Shown here piece by piece: positions 1 to 6,867 of a stretch of 28,514 bases of DNA; the stretch's first letter is position 1, and each line of letters begins with the position of its first letter. The DNA lies in contig JBBRXC010000006.1 in NCBI GenBank assembly GCA_038248745.1, forward strand, positions 1-28,514. The letters are read 5' to 3'. Both the position numbers and the translations under genes were made by a program. The notes beneath the pieces were generated by a model that made no database searches, was not told the DNA's origin, and saw only the letters and a program-made list of their open reading frames with translations. The stretch is from JAENWH01 sp038248745 (lineage in GTDB: Bacteria > Bacillota > Clostridia > Peptostreptococcales > Anaerovoracaceae).

Positions 1-68
1 GCCTTTTGCCCCTCAAGGTTTACCCATTCATGTGTCTTTGAGTACAGTAATTCTTTATTAATTTCCAT
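1..68 (-). CDS. gcvH: glycine cleavage system H protein, N-terminal part (runs off window)
   Basis: Only the first 22 codons lie in the window. They read from an ATG whose complement ends at 68, after an AGGAG ribosome binding site at 76-80. The start MEINKELLYSKTHEWV matches the conserved N-terminus of GcvH, where a KTHEWV-like motif precedes the lipoyl domain. GcvH is the lipoylated shuttle that carries the aminomethyl group of glycine between GcvP and GcvT. The lipoyl-lysine lies outside the window. The gene follows gcvT by 18 bases and should share its riboswitch-controlled transcript. The assignment rests on a short stretch plus its position behind gcvT. Confidence 0.85.
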   Translation of the reverse strand, partial: MEINKELLYSKTHEWVNLEGQK

Positions 69-86
69 TATTTTTCTCCTATTCTA

Positions 87-1181
87 TTATTTTTTGTATT
101 TTTTAGCATAAAAAGGTTTTTTTATAATTTTTGCTTTTAAAAACTTATTTCGAATTAATATTTCAACTTCTCTACCTTCTTCTGTGAATTCAATATTTAA
201 AAGGGCCAGTCCAATATTCTTTTTTAAAGTAGGAGAATAGCTTCCTGTTGTAATGTCTCCAACTTTCACACCTTCAGCAAACACTTCAAATCCGGCCCTA
301 GGTATGCCTCTATCTAGCATCTCAACAGCACAAATCTTGCGCTTTAATCCTAAAGACTTATATGTCTTCAACGCTTTTTTTCCGATAAAATCATCCTTAT
401 CAAGTTTTACAAATGCCCCAAGACCAGCTTCAAAAGGCGTAATACTGCGGCTTATTTCATGTCCGTATAAAGGTAGGCAGACTTCAAACCGCAAGGTATC
501 TCTGGCGCCTAGACCGGCTGGAAGAATCCCTTCCTCTTTTCCTGCTTCAATAATCATGTCCCATAATATTTCAGCATCTCGTGGTGCAAGCAGTATTTCA
601 AAGCCATCTTCCCCCGTATAGCCGTTTCTGGAAATAAAAGCTTTTATTTCTCCAATAGGGACCTCTGCACAAAAGTAAAAGAATTTAATTTCATCCAGGT
701 TTTTATCTGTCAATTTTTGAAGTATTTCCTGTGCCTTCGGGCCTTGTAATGCTAACTGCGCGTAGTCAGATGACACATCTTTTACTTTTGCATTACCCTT
801 TTTGTGAGTTTGAAGCCATTCCACATCTTTTTCTGTATTTGCCGCATTAACAACCAACAAATATTTTTCTCTGTTATATTTATATATCAGCAGATCATCT
901 ACAACGCCTCCGTCCGGATAGCACATTGGCGAATAATATAGTTGCGTATCTTTCATCGTGGATATGTCATTTGTCACCATTTTTTGGATGTATTTTTCCG
1001 CATCTTCTCCAGAAACAGCAACTTCCCCCATATGGGACACATCAAATAAACCTGCTGCGTTTCTAACCGCCTCATGCTCCGGAATGATGCCGGAGTATTC
1101 AACAGGCAGTTCCCATCCCCCGAAATCAATCAGTTTACCTTTACATTCCAGATGTTTTTTGTATAATGGTGTCCTTATCAT
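87..1181 (-). CDS. gcvT: aminomethyltransferase (glycine cleavage T protein)
   Basis: Encodes 364 residues, the usual length for GcvT. The enzyme takes the aminomethyl group from the lipoyl arm of GcvH and, with tetrahydrofolate, releases ammonia and 5,10-methylenetetrahydrofolate. Family hallmarks are visible: the N-terminal TPLYKKHLECKGKLIDFGGW segment, FDVSHMGEV near 46-54, the GGVVDDLLIY segment near 91-100 holding the catalytic Asp, a GYTGEDGFEI loop near 187-196, and GLGARDTLRFE near 223-233. It is the first gene behind the tandem glycine riboswitch, with gcvH directly downstream, so it should be expressed when glycine is plentiful. No truncation or missing key residue was seen. Confidence 0.97.
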   Translation of the reverse strand: MIRTPLYKKHLECKGKLIDFGGWELPVEYSGIIPEHEAVRNAAGLFDVSHMGEVAVSGEDAEKYIQKMVTNDISTMKDTQLYYSPMCYPDGGVVDDLLIYKYNREKYLLVVNAANTEKDVEWLQTHKKGNAKVKDVSSDYAQLALQGPKAQEILQKLTDKNLDEIKFFYFCAEVPIGEIKAFISRNGYTGEDGFEILLAPRDAEILWDMIIEAGKEEGILPAGLGARDTLRFEVCLPLYGHEISRSITPFEAGLGAFVKLDKDDFIGKKALKTYKSLGLKRKICAVEMLDRGIPRAGFEVFAEGVKVGDITTGSYSPTLKKNIGLALLNIEFTEEGREVEILIRNKFLKAKIIKKPFYAKKYKK

Positions 1182-1214
1182 AGCACTCCTAACTAATTTT
1201 ATTTATGATTATAT

Positions 1215-1248
1215 AACAAAAAAGGCGCATTGAAATTTCAATACGCCT
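1215..1248 (-). terminator. riboswitch-linked intrinsic terminator upstream of gcvT
   Basis: Read on the minus strand, AGGCGTATTGAAA and TTTCAATGCGCCT pair across a very short loop with one G-U wobble, and a run of six T follows. The stem begins where the last riboswitch helix ends, so it is well placed to be the expression platform that stops transcription before gcvT when glycine is low. Confidence 0.85.
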
Positions 1249-1425
1249 CTGTCCTTTTTACCTGAAAGATTCTCCTCGAAAGGTTTGCTTCTTCGGTGTC
1301 ATTTGAGATTCACATTACATGACTTCCCAGAGTTCCGTCCAAATTCGGTTCTTTTGCCTGAGAGTTTATTGCGTTTACCCCTTCGGCCCTGTATTTAAAC
1401 AGTTTCTCCTGAATTTTTCATACGG
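1246..1425 (-). ncRNA. tandem glycine riboswitch (two aptamers)
   Basis: On the minus strand two glycine-aptamer cores lie in series. The 5' aptamer, about 1345-1425, shows CAGGAGAAACTG, then CCGAAGGGGTAAACG, then CTCTCAGGCAAAAGAACCG. After a short linker the 3' aptamer, about 1246-1340, shows GGACGGAACTCTGGGA, then CACCGAAGAAGCAAACC, then CTTTCAGGTAAAAAGGACAGAG. These are the conserved elements of the glycine riboswitch. It lies between a consensus promoter (1485-1513) and a terminator (1215-1248) ahead of gcvT. In this class glycine binding usually turns the operon on by preventing termination; that direction is inferred for this copy. Confidence 0.96.
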
Positions 1426-1484
1426 TTTACTATTAAATTTTATCAATTATTATCTAATAAACATACCATTTAATATTTGATTTT

Positions 1485-1513
1485 ATTATAAATTTATTTT
1501 TAACTTGTGTCAA
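1485..1513 (-). promoter_or_regulatory. consensus sigma-A promoter of the gcv operon
   Basis: On the minus strand TTGACA (1508-1513) and TATAAT (1485-1490) are separated by exactly 17 bases, a perfect match to the housekeeping consensus. Transcription should start near 1478, about 55 bases before the first riboswitch core. A promoter this strong fits control downstream by attenuation. Confidence 0.85.
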
Positions 1514-1572
1514 TCTAATAGTAATAAAAGATCGTTTTAAGTTAGAATGGGAAAAACAAATCCGGGTGACAT

Positions 1573-2058
1573 TTAAAATTCTTTTCTGAGCCCAAATTCA
1601 GCAAATTCTACCCATTCTTCGGACTTGCGAAGAAGATTTGCAAGTTCATCAAGCACTTCATAGTGCCGTGTCTCTTGCTTAACCATAAACTTAAAAAAAT
1701 CTTTATCTTTCTCTTCAATTGCTTTTGACAATAAATCGGTATAAAGATCAATACTCTCTTTCTCTTTATTTGAAGCCATTCTATAGAAATCCAGTTGGCT
1801 TGCTGTTTCTTTAGTCGAACTTTCTATATCGCCACTACGCGCAAATATTTCTTTTGCTTTAGCAAGCGAGTTTGTATCAATCAAAAGGGAATCAATTCCA
1901 TTTATTTTATCTTTCAGAATTTTAGCATGGTTCTTTTCATCTTCGGCCAGCATTAAACAAACTGGATAAAGCATATTCTCCTTATTAATTTCCGCTTGTT
2001 CTGTATAATATTTCATTCCATCAAGTTCCATATCGATTGCAAATTTTAAAGCATCCAT
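1573..2058 (-). CDS. ferritin-like / rubrerythrin-type diiron protein
   Basis: Encodes 161 mostly helical residues. Two ExxH motifs typical of the ferritin-like four-helix bundle are present: E41-K-N-H44 in helix 2 and E129-T-R-H132 in helix 4. Candidate bridging glutamates lie near positions 11 and 98-101. This is the rubrerythrin-type diiron arrangement, but there is no C-terminal rubredoxin domain (no CxxC pairs), so it is not a full rubrerythrin. A role in peroxide or oxygen defence or iron handling is inferred from the family. It starts 34 bases after the radical SAM gene, behind an AAAGGAG site, and the two are probably co-transcribed. The substrate cannot be told from the sequence. Confidence 0.8.
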   Translation of the reverse strand: MDALKFAIDMELDGMKYYTEQAEINKENMLYPVCLMLAEDEKNHAKILKDKINGIDSLLIDTNSLAKAKEIFARSGDIESSTKETASQLDFYRMASNKEKESIDLYTDLLSKAIEEKDKDFFKFMVKQETRHYEVLDELANLLRKSEEWVEFAEFGLRKEF

Positions 2059-2092
2059 AGTATTAACTCCTTTCTAAATACGATAACTGGTT

Positions 2093-2965
2093 TTAGACGT
2101 TTCCTATATATATATATTTCAACCCGGCTTTTTCACCTATTTTTTTTGCCATTTCCAAGGTTTCCATCGGTGTAGCAGGGGTATCCATCATTTTCCATGC
2201 CGGAAAGAATCTGCTTATATGCCAAGGTACCTCTTTCCCAAGTTTACTGGCAATAAATCCAGCAATAAATTCTAACTCTTCAGAACTGTCATTGATGCTA
2301 GGTACAATTAGTGTCGTAATTTCAGTATGAATTCTTGCCTTATTAAAATATTTCAGTGTTTCCATAATGGGTTCTGCTTTTCCCCCGCAGTATTTTTCAT
2401 AAACCCCAAGATTTGCTCCCTTAAAATCGACATTTGCTGCATCTAGGTAAGGTGCAATCAGATCAAGGGTTTCTTTCGTCATGAATCCGTTTGTAACCCA
2501 TATGTTTTTCAATCCTTTTTCTTTGGCAAGTTTCATTGTGTCCAGCGCATATTCCAGAAAAATCGTCGGTTCAGAATAAGTATAAGATATGGAAGGGCAT
2601 TTTGATTGTAATGCTCTATCTACATGTTCTTCAGGAGATATTTCAACGCCTTCCACTGGTTTATCCGGTTTTGGGTTTTGAGAAATTTCCCAGTTCTGAC
2701 ACCATAAACAATGGAAATTACATCCTGCTGCAGCAAAAGAATAGGTTCTGGTGCTAGGCATAAAATGATACAAGGGTTTCTTCTCTATTGGATCTACATG
2801 AACGGCAATCGTCTTTCCATAATTTAAAGAATAGAGTTCCCCCTCCTGATTTTCCCGTACACCACAAATTCCCCTTGTTCCTGGAGAAATAATGCATCGG
2901 TTGCTGCATACATCACACCTGACTTTTCTCTCCCCCAGTTTTTCAAACAACAATGCTTTTTTCAT
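2093..2965 (-). CDS. amrS: radical SAM protein of the AmrS (AmmeMemoRadiSam) / PFL-activase-like family
   Basis: Encodes 290 residues. The radical SAM cluster motif CxxxCxxC is at C82, C86 and C89 in the segment GCNFHCLWCQNW. An N-terminal cysteine cluster (C17, C20, C24, C34) and the segment DPIEKKPLYHF match the AmrS subfamily, often misannotated as pyruvate formate-lyase activating enzyme. The protein ends right after the YIGNV segment; as I recall, family members usually carry about 40 further residues with a CPxCG motif, so this copy looks C-terminally short. The usual Memo and AMMECR1 partners are not in this window. A ferritin-like gene follows 34 bases downstream. The reaction of this family is not well established, so no substrate is proposed. 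Confidence 0.85.
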   Translation of the reverse strand: MKKALLFEKLGERKVRCDVCSNRCIISPGTRGICGVRENQEGELYSLNYGKTIAVHVDPIEKKPLYHFMPSTRTYSFAAAGCNFHCLWCQNWEISQNPKPDKPVEGVEISPEEHVDRALQSKCPSISYTYSEPTIFLEYALDTMKLAKEKGLKNIWVTNGFMTKETLDLIAPYLDAANVDFKGANLGVYEKYCGGKAEPIMETLKYFNKARIHTEITTLIVPSINDSSEELEFIAGFIASKLGKEVPWHISRFFPAWKMMDTPATPMETLEMAKKIGEKAGLKYIYIGNV

Positions 2966-2978
2966 TATATCACCTTAC

Positions 2979-2998
2979 TCCTGATTCTTTCATCAGGA
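2979..2998 (-). repeat. 7-bp stem-loop next to the amrS ribosome binding site
   Basis: TCCTGAT and ATCAGGA form a perfect 7-bp inverted repeat with a 6-base loop. It ends five bases before the AAGGTG site of the radical SAM gene. No T run follows, so it is not a terminator; it could affect mRNA stability or translation. Evidence is the hairpin alone. Confidence 0.35.
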
Positions 2999-3104
2999 AT
3001 TCTGAATGAATCTGAATTTATCTTTAAATATTACCCTCTTTTGCTATAGATTAACCTTAAAAAGATAAACATTAAAAATATAAATGTATTCTACCATCTA
3101 ATTC

Positions 3105-3845
3105 TTAAAATCCCAGTTCTTCCCCTATGACTATAACATGGAAATCCGAATCAACAGGCCTTTTATGTATAATGCTTGTTATGTTACAGTTCCTCTGCTC
3201 CGATCTACACTCTTGGCATGTACCGCATAAATTGCAGGCCAGAGCATTGCCATATTTAATGTTGTTCATCTGTGCCGCGACAGAACGAATCCTATCCAAA
3301 CCAGCATTCAAGTCTTTAACCAATTTATTAGCTCCTGCAATAATAATAATTCTGTCTGAACCATAAAGGCTCCCGGCGATTCTGTTCCCTGTTCCATCAA
3401 TATTTATTATTTGTCCGTCCATCGTAATGGCATTGGCGCCAAGCATAAATACATTGGCAACAAGATATTGCATGAGAATATCTCTCATTTCTTGTTTATT
3501 TCCTACAATATTGAATCCAGGGCTGTTATGCTCCATGGCATGTTTATTTACCGCACAGGTGTGTGGAATTGCAACGCAATTCTTTTTTTCCAGTTCCTCA
3601 TCAAGCTTCAATGCGAATATAGTCTGTGAGTCCCCAAAGCCTATGATGCCACTGTCAGGGATCAGACTTAACACCAGCGTTCTTGCCTCCTCGATGGAAT
3701 CACAGTAATGGGCTTCAAAATTATTTTTATTCAGATTTGTGACAGCTATTTTACAGTTCTGTCTCCTATGATCTTTTCTTATTGACTCCCTATTACATGC
3801 CTCTTCCTTTAGCTTTGGCATTTTAAAATTATGTAAATCAAGCAT
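3105..3845 (-). CDS. LUD-domain (lactate utilization protein-like) protein
   Basis: Encodes 246 residues. The segments GFGDSQT near 69-75, LGANAITMDGQIINIDGTGNR near 135-155 and IIIAGANKLVKDLNAGLDRIR are the core of the LUD domain (formerly DUF162), shared by LutB and LutC. Near the C-terminus, C204, C207, C210, C213 and C220 form a tight cysteine cluster in the CxLCGxCxxC style, which may bind metal or an Fe-S cluster. No LutA or LutB partner lies nearby, so a lactate-oxidase role should not be assumed. Stand-alone LUD proteins of this kind are common in anaerobes and largely uncharacterised. The start has a good GGAGGAAAG site at 3850-3858. Confidence 0.8.
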   Translation of the reverse strand: MLDLHNFKMPKLKEEACNRESIRKDHRRQNCKIAVTNLNKNNFEAHYCDSIEEARTLVLSLIPDSGIIGFGDSQTIFALKLDEELEKKNCVAIPHTCAVNKHAMEHNSPGFNIVGNKQEMRDILMQYLVANVFMLGANAITMDGQIINIDGTGNRIAGSLYGSDRIIIIAGANKLVKDLNAGLDRIRSVAAQMNNIKYGNALACNLCGTCQECRSEQRNCNITSIIHKRPVDSDFHVIVIGEELGF

Positions 3846-3869
3846 GCTCTTTCCTCCAATTAGCTTCGA

Positions 3870-4013
3870 CTATTCCCAACTTTTCCATATATCTGTTTTA
3901 TAACCAACCGTAGCTTTTCGCCCATCACGAACAACTGGTGTCTTTATTAACTTAGGATTTTCAAGAATTTTCTCTTCTCTAGCTTCCTCACCAATTCCTA
4001 CTTTGATATAAGG
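3870..4013 (-). pseudogene. C-terminal remnant of an ArsC/Spx-family reductase
   Basis: The minus strand codes for 47 residues with no start codon, ending in a stop at 3870-3872. The segments ENPKLIKTPVVRDGRKATVG and YKTDIWKSWE match the C-terminal end of small ArsC-family glutaredoxin-like proteins (usually about 115 residues), where ENPxLIKxPxV is a hallmark. The N-terminal half with the active-site cysteine is missing. The remnant lies directly after the DJ-1/PfpI stop codon and, unusually, in the same reading frame. It is most simply the scar of a deletion or rearrangement that placed the DJ-1 gene against the tail of an older gene. Confidence 0.7.
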
Positions 4014-4832
4014 CTATAGTAGTTTCATCATTTTCTGAGCTGTCTCTCCGCCGGCATTTTGGTTCTGACCAGTAACGATATTACCGTCTACGACTGTCAA
4101 ATTAGCTAAGATGTCAATCAACCTTGTTTCATATTGATAGTCAGCCCCAAGTTTTCTAAGTTCTTTTTCAGGATGTAATGGGGTCCCCATAATATTAAGT
4201 TCTTTAATCTGTTTATCAGTAACACCCGTCATCTTTTTACCAGTAACCAGCGGCTCACCATTCACTTCCTTAGCTTTTATAAAACCAAGCGCACCATGGC
4301 ATACAGATCCCAATATGATACCTATTTTATTCGCTTCGGTTATTTTTTCACCCAATACATCACTTTTCCCTAGATCATACGCCGCGCCCCATCCACCAGC
4401 CATAAAAATCAAATCGTATTCTTTAAAGTCTATCTCATCAATACAGATTGAATTATTTACTTTAGAAAGAAATTCTTCATCTTTTAGGAATCTTTTATCG
4501 GCTGGTGTTGCAAGTGGATATTTTAAACTACTTGGCTCAATTGGAATTTTGCCGCCTTGAATACTCGCTAAATCAACTTGCATCTTCGCTTCAAGAAACT
4601 CATAGTAAGGCACCGTCATTTCAGAGGCATACACCCCGGTTTTCTTGCCACCGGCACCTAAAGTATTTGTACTTGTGGTAATAATTAAAGCTTTTTTCCC
4701 CACAAGATCATATACTTCCTTTTCATATTTGGGATGCAATCCTAATTTATGTAGTATTTTGGGCAAGACAACTAAGGTTAAGGTTATTGGTAATATGACT
4801 GTCGTTGTAATTTCAACTATCTTTGCATTCAT
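4014..4832 (-). CDS. DJ-1/PfpI (Hsp31-like) family protein with N-terminal membrane segment
   Basis: Encodes 272 residues. Residues 1-27 form a hydrophobic stretch likely to be a membrane anchor or uncleaved signal. The rest is a DJ-1/PfpI domain: DLIFMAGGWGA near 140-150, the nucleophile elbow GSVCHGALGF with C178 followed by H179, and the conserved acidic residue E71 in GVYASEM. These features resemble the Hsp31-type glyoxalase III or chaperone branch. A role in detoxifying reactive carbonyls or damaged proteins is inferred from the family. The start follows an AGGAGG site at 4837-4842. The stop codon is followed in frame by the ArsC-family remnant, which suggests local rearrangement. Confidence 0.8.
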   Translation of the reverse strand: MNAKIVEITTTVILPITLTLVVLPKILHKLGLHPKYEKEVYDLVGKKALIITTSTNTLGAGGKKTGVYASEMTVPYYEFLEAKMQVDLASIQGGKIPIEPSSLKYPLATPADKRFLKDEEFLSKVNNSICIDEIDFKEYDLIFMAGGWGAAYDLGKSDVLGEKITEANKIGIILGSVCHGALGFIKAKEVNGEPLVTGKKMTGVTDKQIKELNIMGTPLHPEKELRKLGADYQYETRLIDILANLTVVDGNIVTGQNQNAGGETAQKMMKLL

Positions 4833-5178
4833 TGTAGCCTCCTATCCGAAGAATCATTATTTAAACATTCCATAGACTTTTTCTACATTGACAACCTCGC
4901 TTCGACCGAATCTTAGCATTTCAGGTCCCATTTGCTTTCTTTAAGTAGTAAAAGAAGCCTTTGCTTCAATTGGCATCACACAATTATAATTAACTAACAC
5001 TAATATTCTCTAATATATTATCACGAATAATTACCCAAGTATACTATTTATAGCCACCTATATTAATACAAAGCTTCAAACGATCATTGAAAGACATATC
5101 ATATCCATTTTATGAATAAAGAGCTCCGAAATCTCGGAACCCTTTAATAAAATATTGTGAATTTCACCCTAACTGTTG
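4833..5178 (-). other. AT-rich intergenic region with a possible decayed reading frame
   Basis: No intact gene is seen in these 346 bases. On the minus strand 4857-4976 reads as a short frame starting MPIEAKASFTT, broken by one TAA at 4941-4943, then continuing RKQMGPEMLRFGRSEVVNV and EKVYGMFK to a stop at 4857-4859. It reads like a protein tail but I cannot name the family, so it may be a second gene remnant or chance. A weak hairpin (TCCGA/TCGGA near 5128-5141) downstream of the 98-residue gene could be a poor terminator. The rest is AT-rich and probably holds the promoter of the DJ-1 gene. Confidence 0.35.
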
Positions 5179-5475
5179 TTACGCAGTTCTCCAGTCTCTT
5201 GGTAGGTATTTTTTTAATAACTTTGTGCCTTCTTCATTGATACGATAATAAATGCAAAGTTCACCATCGTTATCTAATTCCACCGTGGAATCCTCTATCA
5301 AGCCATTTTCTCTCATGGAGAATAAACTGTTGCTTATGTTTGATTTACTAAATTGTTTTTCGGTGCCATATTCAGCCTTCAACTCACTCATCAACTTATC
5401 GACGGTTGCTTCCTTCACTGTAGAAAAGAAATGAAGCATTCTAAAATTCATTGGTAATATTTTCTTTTTCATCAT
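5179..5475 (-). CDS. small winged-helix-like protein, putative regulator
   Basis: Encodes 98 residues; family not recognised with certainty. The layout suits a winged helix: a helix with TVDKLMSELKAEYG, a possible recognition helix around KSNISNSLFSMRENGLI, a beta wing with DGELCIYYRINEEG, and a final KLLKKYLP helix. It resembles small PadR- or MarR-like regulators but is shorter. Its ATG shares one base with the stop of the upstream transporter gene (TAATG), and an AAAAAGGAGCG site lies inside the transporter's last codons, so the two are translationally coupled. This suggests it may control the transporter or sense its substrate; that is inference. Confidence 0.6.
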   Translation of the reverse strand: MMKKKILPMNFRMLHFFSTVKEATVDKLMSELKAEYGTEKQFSKSNISNSLFSMRENGLIEDSTVELDNDGELCIYYRINEEGTKLLKKYLPRDWRTA

Positions 5476-6500
5476 TACGCTCCTTTTTTAGCTATTAATT
5501 CTAACGGATTCACAACAACCAGCATTGCTCCTATAGTAACTGCTATTGCTCCAGCCACAAGTGAGCCTGATAAAGATACTCCGAAAATAAAGAAGGAAAA
5601 AATCAATCCCCAAAGTGAATAAGTAATATTTAACGCCATACCAGGGGCAACACCAATCATCGCGTTGGCCTTATACCATGTCAAGAAGGAAACTGCTCCT
5701 GCCAAAGCTGCAATCCCAATAATCATCATCGTTTCTGGCGTTCCAAGCAATTGACCAAACATTCCCATTCCTGCAATTAATGGAACAACAATTAATGAAC
5801 TTGCAAGACCAGAAGTTATTTCTCGAATAGTGATTGCAACATCTGGATTAACCATGGACATGCCAAAAGTAGCTAATGCTCCTTCTGCGCCCCAACCCAA
5901 AGCTGAACCGAATGCAAATAATAATCCTAAATAAAAGTGCGGATAAACGCCTTCAGGTGGAGCAAAACTGATCAATACAGTTCCAATAATACAAATTGCC
6001 ATCCCCAAACCAACACGCGCAGATAATTTTTGTTTCATGAATATTCTAGCTAAAATAGCGCCTACTACTGGGCATAATGCTGAAATTGGCATAGTATAAG
6101 CACTGCCGCAAAACTGAATTGCCAACAAATAACATCCCATTGCAAAAGGACCACCTAATATTGCTGCCGTACATACGATCATCCCCGGTTTAGTTTTTAC
6201 GCTTCGTATAATTTCTTTAAAATTGCCTTTCCAAATATTGTATATCACAAGCCATAATGCCGTTAGGCTGTCATTCATTGCTGCAGCCACAAGTGGTGCA
6301 ACAAACATTGCGCTAACGCCTAATGTGAAAGGTCCTTTAGCCAAGGCTATTCCAAGTATGATGCTGTTTAATGCAAAAGTCATCCCTGACACTAAGCCAT
6401 AAGCAGAACCTATTCGAGCAAACCTTGATTGCATTTTCGCCTGTTTAGATTTAATTAGTGAACCATGATTCATTTGAATCGTTCCAACCATTTCTGTCAA
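5475..6500 (-). CDS. EamA/DMT-family transporter
   Basis: Encodes 341 residues dominated by about ten hydrophobic segments in two homologous halves, the pattern of the drug/metabolite transporter superfamily. The helix LGMAICIIGTVLISF closing the first half and ALAGAVSFLTWYKANAMIGV in the second resemble EamA domains. About 30 soluble residues precede the first helix, a little longer than usual. The start is a TTG at 6498-6500, chosen because a strong AAGGAGGT site (6507-6514) lies six bases before it; the ATG at codon 10 lacks a comparable site. The substrate is unknown. It is the first gene of a two-gene unit with the downstream winged-helix-like gene. Confidence 0.85.
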   Translation of the reverse strand: MTEMVGTIQMNHGSLIKSKQAKMQSRFARIGSAYGLVSGMTFALNSIILGIALAKGPFTLGVSAMFVAPLVAAAMNDSLTALWLVIYNIWKGNFKEIIRSVKTKPGMIVCTAAILGGPFAMGCYLLAIQFCGSAYTMPISALCPVVGAILARIFMKQKLSARVGLGMAICIIGTVLISFAPPEGVYPHFYLGLLFAFGSALGWGAEGALATFGMSMVNPDVAITIREITSGLASSLIVVPLIAGMGMFGQLLGTPETMMIIGIAALAGAVSFLTWYKANAMIGVAPGMALNITYSLWGLIFSFFIFGVSLSGSLVAGAIAVTIGAMLVVVNPLELIAKKGA

Positions 6501-6565
6501 AATAATACCTCCTTTAGATATTCTCAGATTTAATTAATTTTTCCTCTAATATTTTCCACTTTCCT

Positions 6566-6597
6566 ATTATAGACCTTTCCCCATGGGTCAATGTCAA
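6566..6597 (-). promoter_or_regulatory. promoter of the EamA transporter with a 20-bp spacer (possible MerR-type)
   Basis: On the minus strand TTGACA (6592-6597) and TATAAT (6566-6571) are both perfect but 20 bases apart. The spacer contains GACC and GGTC arms in inverted orientation around CATGGGGAAA. Overlong 19-20 bp spacers with internal dyad symmetry are characteristic of promoters activated by MerR-family regulators such as BmrR. No merR gene is in the window, so the regulator is unidentified. An alternative -35, TTGACC, would give an unlikely 14-base spacer. Confidence 0.5.
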
Positions 6598-6742
6598 TGT
6601 TTTTTTGTCAGAATATAATGAAAATTTAGCTGAAATATCGATGCAAATATATTGTTGAAATGCCATTGATATACGATGGCATCTAATTAAATTTACTTGT
6701 TTAAATTATTAAATACTAAAAATGTATTGATCCCCCATTTAA

Positions 6743-6771
6743 AAAAACATTCCCCATAGGGGAATGTTTTT
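6743..6771. terminator. strong bidirectional intrinsic terminator after the catabolic operon
   Basis: AAAAACATTCCCC and GGGGAATGTTTTT form a perfect 13-bp inverted repeat around ATA. On the minus strand the stem runs into a T tract (seven T), a classic Rho-independent terminator about 100 bases after the transketolase C-subunit stop. It separates the five-gene operon from the EamA unit. Confidence 0.92.
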
Positions 6772-6867
6772 ATTGTATTTTTCCTGCTTGAATTGTGTCA
6801 ATTTTTCTTGCAAATCCATCAATTTCAATAGAATAATAGAATCAAAAATGGATTGTTCAATATAAAT

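Larger units (their letters stand above)
6501..6867. other. intergenic region between the catabolic operon and the EamA unit
   Basis: These 367 bases contain no convincing gene. They hold the EamA promoter (6566-6597), a 7-bp inverted repeat ATGCCAT/ATGGCAT at 6660-6682 with a 9-base loop lying about 65 bases upstream of that promoter, and the terminator of the upstream operon (6743-6771). The inverted repeat could be an operator, but nothing else supports this. Confidence 0.6.

Noticed and set aside
1573..2058. Full rubrerythrin
   Set aside because: There is no rubredoxin domain with CxxC pairs, so only a ferritin-like call is supported.
3105..3845. LutC or LutB lactate dehydrogenase subunit
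   Set aside because: Only the LUD domain is shared, and the lutA and lutB partners are absent here.
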